The notes beneath the pieces were generated by a model. That model was given only the letters and a program-made list of their open reading frames with translations. It had not been told where the DNA came from and made no database searches. Of a stretch of DNA of 11,276 bases, positions 6,121 to 11,276 are shown in pieces (within the stretch, counting starts at the first letter, position 1; every line of letters starts with the position of its first letter). The stretch covers positions 1-11,276 of the forward strand of contig JBDTMH010000144.1 in the NCBI GenBank assembly GCA_039934375.1. The letters run 5' to 3'. This stretch comes from CAISIP01 sp039934375. Lineage in GTDB: Bacteria > Pseudomonadota > Gammaproteobacteria > Burkholderiales > Burkholderiaceae_C. The position numbers and the translations under genes were made by a program.

Positions 6121-6666
6121 GTGGCAGGACCTCCATCGTTGATCATGTTCATCCGGCACGGTGAGAAGCCGCGCAAAGACGGGAGTACCCCGTTGGGCGT
6201 CACTCCGGATGGAGCCCCCGACATTCACTCTCTGACCGTGCGGGGCTGGATCCGCGCTGGGGCACTGACCCGCTTTTTCGGCTCGGCCCACGATGGGATC
6301 GAAACGCCAAATGTGATTTTTGCAGCTAGCGCAGGCGACGACGCGAGTCCGCACGGGAGGCGACCCTCGCAAACTGTCACTCCACTGTCGTTGGCTCACG
6401 GCATCCGACTCGATACCCGTTTCGCGGTCGGCAGTGAGAGAGTCGTCGCAGCTGAAATCCTGCGGCAGGACGGCGCGGTTCTTGTCTGCTGGGAGCATCA
6501 CAATATCTCGCTGATCGTCGCGGCATTGGGAATCGATAACGAAGCGACGACGAACTGGCCGGACGACCGATTCGATCTGATTTGGCTTTTCCAAAGCCCC
6601 GAACCCCGCCCCTATTCGTTCACCTTGATGAATCAGGCTCTTCTCGACGGCGACGCTAGTGTTTAA
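6121..6666 (+). CDS. Histidine-phosphatase-superfamily protein
   Basis: The predicted protein has 181 residues. The GTG start at 6121 is chosen because GAGG lies eight bases upstream and because the protein then opens with a beta strand leading to the catalytic FIRHGEKP (10-17; His13 would be phosphorylated). LTVRGWIRAGAL (38-49) follows the superfamily pattern of a conserved G-rich helix start. GRRPSQTVTPLS (79-90) corresponds to the R-x-x-Q-T motif (Arg81), and LVCWEHHNISLI (121-132) supplies the second active-site histidine (126 or 127). The core therefore looks intact. It is probably cytoplasmic, since no signal peptide is present. The substrate is unknown: the sequence is too general to say phosphoglycerate mutase, and a phosphoester hydrolase role is inferred. 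It is tightly linked to the ORF ending at 6115. Confidence 0.8.
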   Translation: MAGPPSLIMFIRHGEKPRKDGSTPLGVTPDGAPDIHSLTVRGWIRAGALTRFFGSAHDGIETPNVIFAASAGDDASPHGRRPSQTVTPLSLAHGIRLDTRFAVGSERVVAAEILRQDGAVLVCWEHHNISLIVAALGIDNEATTNWPDDRFDLIWLFQSPEPRPYSFTLMNQALLDGDASV

Positions 6667-7166
6667 TGCGTCCTTCGCCGCAAACCGTCTTCCTGCCGGA
6701 GAGCGGTCAGCCCGCCCTTCAGAAAAGGTAGCCATATAGGCGCGGCTGCGGGAGTGGCGATGCCGAGCCGATTGGAATCGTGCAATGGCTCAAGCGTGTT
6801 GCGCCAAACCTCGTGCCGGCATGAGCGGGGCCTGTTCATCGGGTGATGCGCAGCGTGTCCGGAAGATGTCGCCGCGGCTGCAACCGTTCAGATTTCGGCA
6901 GTGTGTTACTGCGGCAACCGATACCTGACGTTGGCCGCCTTAAGGGATGGGTATCCGCTCACCTCCGGCCAAGGGCAACGGTCACCGAGGTCCACGAGCT
7001 GACCCACCTGGCCGAAAGCAGCGATGCTCAGTGAGCTGACCTCCGGAAGCCTACACGCAATAGCAAGCATCCGGCGACCTCGCTAAAATTGTAGTCAAGA
7101 CGCCGTCTCACGAGGCGCATGCATTGTCTCAGGGTTTTTTCTCATGCAGACCGGGAGCCGTGGCAT
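6667..7166. other. Non-coding gap before the methyltransferase gene
   Basis: No convincing gene was found. Small frames such as 6843-7034 lack ribosome binding sites and family resemblance. The region presumably holds the promoter of the gene at 7167. An AT-richer patch (gctaaaattgtag, about 7082-7094) is the most likely place for a -10 element, but I cannot pair it with a good -35. No repeat or terminator was seen. Confidence 0.4.
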
Positions 7167-8009
7167 ATGACCGATCCCCGCCTCAACGCAGTCGAACACT
7201 TCTACGACTTTCACCCAATCAATGCCAAGCAGATCCTCGACGCGGTCGTTGCCCGCGGCATTGCGCCGGATGCGATTACCGAGGCTGTGTTGCAGCAGCA
7301 TGACCAGGATCATTACGGAGGCACCGCAGCAACCGACCGGTTAATCGCCGAGGCGTCCGTGCGGGCCGAAGACGTGGTGCTCGACGTCTGCAGTGGCATG
7401 GGTGGACCGGCACGCTACCTCGCCTGGAAGACTGGCTGCGACGTCACCGGCTTGGACCTGACGGCCAGCCGAGTGGAAGGTGCCACCAAACTCACGCGCG
7501 TTGCGGGACTGTACGACTCCGTTCGCTTTGTCATCGGCAATGCGCTGGACATGCCGTTCCAAGACGCTTCATTCACGCTTGCCATTGCGCAGGAGTCCTT
7601 TGCTCATATCCCGGACAAGCCGCGACTCCTGGCCGAGTGCGCGCGGGTGCTGCGACCGGGCGGCCGGCTGGTCTTCTCGGACATCCTGCATCGGGGCAAC
7701 CTGTCGGTCCACGATGCGCAACTGCTGTCGGAAGGGATGACTTTTTCGGAGATCGAGACGGTGGACGGTTACGCGGAGCAGCTGGCTTTGCGTAGGATGG
7801 CGGTCGTCCGGTATTTGGATCTGACAGAGGAGTGGACGCGTATCCTGGTCGAAAGGCTCGCGATGTATCGCTCGCTGGAGATCCACACCGTCGCGCGCCT
7901 TGGGCGCGAGCACTTCGAGCGCTACGACCGCGCGTACGAACATTTCGTCGGGCTGTATCAACGCGGAGTGCTCGCAGGGGCACTCATTCACGCCGTAAAA
8001 GCCCGGTGA
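7167..8009 (+). CDS. Class I SAM-dependent methyltransferase
   Basis: The predicted protein has 280 residues. ATG at 7167 is preferred over the upstream in-frame ATG at 7119 because GGGAG lies about nine bases before it. Motifs in order: DQDHYGGTAATDRLI (46-60), motif I VLDVCSGMGGPARYL (71-85), acidic GLDLTASR (95-102), motif II-like GNALDMPF (124-131), QESFAHIPDK (142-151) and post-motif VLRPGGRLVFSDIL (161-174). This resembles the sarcosine/dimethylglycine and small-molecule N- or C-methyltransferase group, in which DQDHYGG-type residues contribute to the active site. The acceptor cannot be determined from sequence. No membrane segment is visible. It has no partner gene within 700 bases on either side, so it is probably monocistronic. 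Confidence 0.85.
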   Translation: MTDPRLNAVEHFYDFHPINAKQILDAVVARGIAPDAITEAVLQQHDQDHYGGTAATDRLIAEASVRAEDVVLDVCSGMGGPARYLAWKTGCDVTGLDLTASRVEGATKLTRVAGLYDSVRFVIGNALDMPFQDASFTLAIAQESFAHIPDKPRLLAECARVLRPGGRLVFSDILHRGNLSVHDAQLLSEGMTFSEIETVDGYAEQLALRRMAVVRYLDLTEEWTRILVERLAMYRSLEIHTVARLGREHFERYDRAYEHFVGLYQRGVLAGALIHAVKAR

Positions 8010-8841
8010 CTTTGCGCAACAGAGCACCTCCCGCAGGCCAAGCACCGCACCGGAAGTCAATGTACTTGGTCCTCACAGTGAAGGACTGCTCCCCTGAACG
8101 CCGGAGGATCGAATCGGGTCGGCAACTCCACTTCGGCCGCCTGCACTGAGGACGTACCGATCACATTGGACCATAGACTAGCGCCGCAATGCTTTGAGCG
8201 ACCAGTTCATTGAGCCCAGTCGAGCCGCCGTCGGCCTATGGATGCTGTACTTTCGAATCAGACCTTGGCATGGCGATTTCCTGGCGAATCGAAAGACTGG
8301 AACTGTTTACGTTTGTGGGATGCCCGCCCGTGCTGGCGCACTCGCACGGGCGCGCCTGATGCCAAGGGTGATTCTTCAGTACCCTGGAGAGATCGTCAGA
8401 GTCAATTACGTTACCGCAGCTACTTTAGCGAGGCGCGTATCGTTAAGTATCAATCTCTACGGTTCCAGCGCTGGAAAAACGCCCTTTGCCGATTTGCTGG
8501 TCAAGCAAAAAGATGCTCGTGCAGAGCCTTTTGGCAACACTCAAAAACGGATGCGTCCGGCCCCGTGTCAAACAGCAGGGTCCTTGGTACGCCATCGCGC
8601 CGCCAGAACTTTGGCAACTCCGTCTCGACAAAGTCCGGGACCGATGAGAGGTTGTCGGTTTTCCAATCCCTGGCGAAGGTTGCACAACTCCCATCGCCAT
8701 CTGACCTGACTTTACGCCAACGAGATGGACGGCATGGTGCCAGACGACGCCGATAAAGACCGAGAGTGCTACCACCGCTACGGGGTTGCGGTTAGGATGC
8801 TGCGAAGATGTCGTGACCCGAGAACAACAAGCAATTCCCAA
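8010..8841. other. Long gap without a supportable gene
   Basis: Several open frames cross this 0.8-kb stretch (for example 8194-8709 and 8238-8756) but none has a ribosome binding site, protein-like composition or a family match. The minus-strand frame 8443-9390 is mostly a shadow of the cyclase gene. One clear structure is an inverted repeat at 8326-8351. The promoter of the cyclase gene should lie in the last part. This may be decayed coding sequence. Confidence 0.4.
8326..8351. repeat. GC-rich inverted repeat
   Basis: GCCCGTGC (8326-8333) and GCACGGGC (8344-8351) form a perfect 8-bp stem with a 10-base loop. No T-run follows on either side, so it is not a standard intrinsic terminator; a protein-binding site or a remnant of a mobile element end is possible. 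Confidence 0.5.
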
Positions 8842-10683
8842 GTGTCTGGTCCTGAACTCAAACAACGCCTGGCCGCCATCTTCGCCGCCGATGTGGCAGG
8901 GTACTCGCGCCTGATGGCTGCGAACGAACGGGCCACTGTGGCCGCGCTGGATGCGGCACGCGCGGTGTTTCGCGCCCAGATCGAGGCCAACCACGGGCGC
9001 GTGATCGACATGGCCGGCGACTCGGTGCTGGCGGTGTTCGAGACGGCCAACGGCGCCGTGGCTACCGCGCTTGCGGTTCAGGCTGAAGTCAACCTGGCAG
9101 CGGGCGCAGCGCCCGAGGAGCGGCGCATGCTTTTTCGCATCGGCGTGCACTTGGGCGACGTGATCGAAAAGGCCGACGGAACGGTTTATGGGGACGGCGT
9201 CAATATCGCGGCCCGCCTCGAAGGGTTGGCGGAGCCGGGTGGCATAACGGTGTCGGAGTCCGTCCACACGGCAGTGCGCGGCAGGGTGCCTGCGGGCTTC
9301 GAGGATCAGGGCGAGCAAGCGGTGAAGAACATCACCCACCCGGTGCGGGCCTACAGGTTGCGTCTTGAAGGCAAAGTACCGGGACCGCAAAAACTACCAC
9401 TCGTGGGCGGCGAAATTGACCTCCCGCTTCCAGACAAGCCGTCCGTCGCCGTATTGCCCTTCACCAACATGAGTGGCGACCCAGAACAGGAGTACTTTAC
9501 CGACGGCATCACCGAAGACATCATCACCGAACTGTCGCGCTTCCAGTCACTATTCGTTATCGCCCGCAATTCTTCCTTCACTTACAAGGGTAAAGCGGTC
9601 GACGCCAAGCAGATCAGCCGGGAGCTTGGGGTGCGTTATGTGGTGGAGGGCAGCATTCGCAAGGCCGCCAACCGCATCCGCGTGACGGCACAGTTAATCG
9701 ACACGCTGGGCGGCAGCCATATCTGGGCCGAAAAATACGATCGCGTGCTCGAAGACATCTTTGCTGTGCAGGAAGAAGTCACCGAATGCATCGTGGGTGC
9801 CATTGCGCCCCGGGTGGATGCGGCCGAGTATCTGAGGGTGCGGCGCCGGCCCGGCAACCTTTCGGCTTATGAACTGGCGGTGCGCGCAGTCGCTCTCGCA
9901 GTTGAAAGCCAGCAGAAGTCGGATGTGGCCATGCGCAACGAGGCGCTTCGGCTGGCGCGCGAGGCGCTGGGGCTGGATGCGGAGTCCGTGCTTGCGCTGA
10001 CTGCCATCGCGGACGTGCAGTGGCTCAATGTGGCCTTCCACACGGCAGATGATCGGCATGCCGCGTGGCAGGAAGGTATGGACGCGGCGATGCGCGGGAT
10101 TGCGATTGCGCAGTCCACCGGCTGTCACGTCTACAAGGCCTTCCTGTTGGCCTATGCCCCCGGCGGAGGTCGCTGGGATGAAGCGCGCATCGAGGCGGAA
10201 CTGGCGTGGCGCGGAAATCCGCAGGATTGGCTCGCGCTGGCCGGTTGCGGCTTCATCCTCGCCATCACGGGAGACCCGGTCGAAGGCATCTGCCTGCTGG
10301 AACGCCTGATGCGCATCAACCCGCGCGATCCGAATGCGTCCTTTACCTATGCGAACCTAGCCAGTGCCCACCTCGCCACCCGCGACTACGCCAAGGGTAT
10401 CGATTGGGCGCTGCGGGCAACCAACGCGGCGCCAGAATTTGCGTTTGCATTCATGATCACGGCAGCCCTGTATGTCGGCCTGAGCGACATCGACCAGGCG
10501 AAGTCCTCGCTGGAGCGTGCTCGCCTTCTCGCGCCAGAGGGCTTCCATTTTTTTTCCAGAGCACAGCGGCCTGACCCGCGCAAACCGGCCCAAGGTGGGT
10601 CTGATTTTCGCCGGCGGTTCCACACTTTCCTGCGCATCGCCGCCGGCCTGGAAGACCCGAGCGCGGCGGATGCGCTGCGGTGA
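8842..10683 (+). CDS. Class III nucleotidyl cyclase with TolB-like and TPR domains
   Basis: The predicted protein has 613 residues from GTG 8842. This start is chosen because family members begin (M/V)SGPEL-QRLAA; the frame is open back to ATG 8725, and no strong ribosome binding site marks either. Residues 8-172 form a class III cyclase domain with metal aspartates Asp17 (FAADVAGYSRLM) and Asp60 (MAGDSVLAVF), and the Asn121/Arg125 pair in YGDGVNIAARLE. The position four residues before Asp60, normally the adenine-specifying lysine, is Asp56, and the equivalent of the second specificity residue is Thr114. Residues 199-312 form a TolB-like N-terminal-type domain (PSVAVLPFTNMSGD, YFTDGITEDIITEL, YVVEGSIRK, IWAEKYDR). 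From about 340 to 600 are TPR-like helical repeats. No membrane segment is visible, so it is probably cytoplasmic. It ends FHTFLRIAAGLEDPSAADAL, and is followed by the third helix-turn-helix remnant. Confidence 0.85.
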   Translation: MSGPELKQRLAAIFAADVAGYSRLMAANERATVAALDAARAVFRAQIEANHGRVIDMAGDSVLAVFETANGAVATALAVQAEVNLAAGAAPEERRMLFRIGVHLGDVIEKADGTVYGDGVNIAARLEGLAEPGGITVSESVHTAVRGRVPAGFEDQGEQAVKNITHPVRAYRLRLEGKVPGPQKLPLVGGEIDLPLPDKPSVAVLPFTNMSGDPEQEYFTDGITEDIITELSRFQSLFVIARNSSFTYKGKAVDAKQISRELGVRYVVEGSIRKAANRIRVTAQLIDTLGGSHIWAEKYDRVLEDIFAVQEEVTECIVGAIAPRVDAAEYLRVRRRPGNLSAYELAVRAVALAVESQQKSDVAMRNEALRLAREALGLDAESVLALTAIADVQWLNVAFHTADDRHAAWQEGMDAAMRGIAIAQSTGCHVYKAFLLAYAPGGGRWDEARIEAELAWRGNPQDWLALAGCGFILAITGDPVEGICLLERLMRINPRDPNASFTYANLASAHLATRDYAKGIDWALRATNAAPEFAFAFMITAALYVGLSDIDQAKSSLERARLLAPEGFHFFSRAQRPDPRKPAQGGSDFRRRFHTFLRIAAGLEDPSAADALR

Positions 10684-10710
10684 GTGGCGGGCAAGAACGA
10701 TCTCAAGCCA

Positions 10711-10950
10711 CTAGCCGCGCTGCTCCTCCCACGACAACGGCGTGACACTCGCCAGGTCGAACAGCGACACCGTGTCCGGCAGAGTCTCGTCCAGGATCGC
10801 CGCCTGAATCTCCGGTGCCAACGTCGTCAGGTTGATCATTCTGCTGATGTAACTACGGTCTGCGTTCTCTGCCTTGGCGATGGCCGAAATGTTGGTCGCC
10901 TTGCCGCTCTCGATCTGGCGCAGCCACCGGTGCCCGCGTGCAAGGGCCAT
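10711..10950 (-). pseudogene. Serine-recombinase-associated helix-turn-helix protein, truncated copy 3
   Basis: The frame of 79 residues starts at an ATG (10950) that in the full-length family is an internal methionine just before ALARGHRW. It contains RQIESGKATNISAIAKAENA, DRSYISRMINL and DETLPDTVSLFDLAS, and stops with TAG directly after WEEQRG. The N-terminal third (the RATDGAV and IPIRIRRF part) and any recombinase gene are missing: at 10951 the sequence becomes unrelated. Homology to the two left-hand copies starts at about 10718. Among the three it has the most family-like helix-turn-helix. It could still be expressed as a short DNA-binding peptide, although no ribosome binding site is obvious. 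Confidence 0.7.
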
Positions 10951-11196
10951 TCACAAGCAACGCGATCATTCAGGTTCGCCTGCAGACGACCCTGCGGGGA
11001 GACCCCGGAAGTAAGCATGCCGCCGCTCAACGGGCCACTGTTGACCGGAAAAACAGCGCCGCAGGCCTTGGGGTCCGTGCGCGACCCGGTCAACGGCCAG
11101 GAAAACTGCGCGTGAAACCCTCGGGCTCAGTTGGACTTGCCGCCTGGTATGGCGCAGCAGCATAATTGCCGAGCAACAACAACCGGAGACTTGCGC
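10951..11196. other. Gap before the serine hydrolase gene
   Basis: No recognisable gene was found. The stretch separates the truncated helix-turn-helix remnant from the last gene and holds the promoter region and the ribosome binding site of that gene (GGAG at 11185-11188). Small frames crossing it lack any family resemblance. Confidence 0.4.
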
Positions 11197-11276
11197 ATGG
11201 AGCTTCAACAAGTCCTCGAGTCCGCCGTGGCGAAAAATCAGATGCCGTTTGCCGTCGGCATGATTGGCAAGGCGGC
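11197..11276 (+). CDS. Serine hydrolase (beta-lactamase-like), 5' end only
   Basis: ATG at 11197 has GGAG eight bases upstream. The 26 visible codons begin MELQQVLESAVAKNQMPFAV and continue into GMIGKA. The pattern of an amphipathic helix followed by PFxVGMI resembles the N-terminus of serine hydrolases related to class C beta-lactamases and esterases. The catalytic SxxK motif would lie downstream, beyond the window. There is no signal peptide in the visible part. Confidence 0.55.
   Translation, partial: MELQQVLESAVAKNQMPFAVGMIGKA

Noticed and set aside
5986..6735. Minus-strand open frame of 249 codons opposite the phosphatase gene
   Set aside because: The plus strand has a convincing RHGE phosphatase with a ribosome binding site; this frame has neither motif nor start signal.
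8194..8709. Plus-strand frame of 171 codons before the cyclase gene
   Set aside because: It has a TTG start without ribosome binding site, no family resemblance, and competing frames of equal length in the same stretch.
8443..9390. Long minus-strand open frame of 315 codons opposite the cyclase gene
   Set aside because: Its larger part is the shadow of the well-supported cyclase domain, its composition is arginine/histidine-rich and it shows no family motif.

Overview
This looks like an accessory (island-type) stretch of a GC-rich proteobacterial chromosome or large replicon. Burkholderiales is the best guess, inferred from the style of the gene families (glycine-rich exported protein, CigR-like protein, ThiO, RepB-type partition remnant). 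No rRNA, tRNA, CRISPR array or complete insertion sequence was seen. The order of genes is that of a gene graveyard: fragments of a tailed-phage head module, of a serine-recombinase element, of a plasmid partition gene and of a housekeeping thiO gene are joined end to end, with a handful of apparently intact genes between them.

Left part (1-2750). A decayed small helix-turn-helix gene of the kind that travels with large serine recombinases (270-746, minus) abuts an intact gene for an exported glycine-rich protein (750-1385, minus) that carries four perfect 12-bp tandem repeats. A second copy of the helix-turn-helix gene (1630-2038, minus) is broken by a frameshift and a stop codon. It overlaps the 3' part of a serine recombinase gene (1972-2467, minus), which is cut head-to-head against the 3' end of a phage S49 head-maturation protease (2468-2746, plus).

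Middle (2750-4460). Two divergent genes for small exported proteins, one His/Lys-rich (2797-3042, minus) and one CigR/RcnB-like (3337-3870, plus), sit exactly where the phage protease and major capsid genes would normally be adjacent. The capsid gene follows as only its N-terminal segment (4070-4267, plus), preceded by a set of mutually exclusive hairpins. It runs straight into the C-terminal segment of a RepB-like plasmid partition protein (4268-4453, minus).

Right part (4460-11276). This contains an intact alpha/beta hydrolase; an internal fragment of thiO fused in frame with an unrecognised 128-residue ORF; a closely coupled histidine-phosphatase-like gene; a SAM-dependent methyltransferase; and a large class III nucleotidyl cyclase / TolB-like / TPR protein. 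A third copy of the helix-turn-helix gene, truncated at its 5' end (10711-10950, minus), follows. The window closes on the start of a serine hydrolase gene.

The intact genes do not form one obvious pathway. The cyclase may be a signalling protein with altered nucleotide specificity. The phosphatase gene and the ORF before it look like one transcription unit. I see no convincing new defence or mobile system. The most informative signals are the three same-orientation decayed copies of the recombinase-associated gene, the sharp junctions between unrelated fragments, the leader hairpins before the capsid remnant, and the non-canonical cyclase active site.
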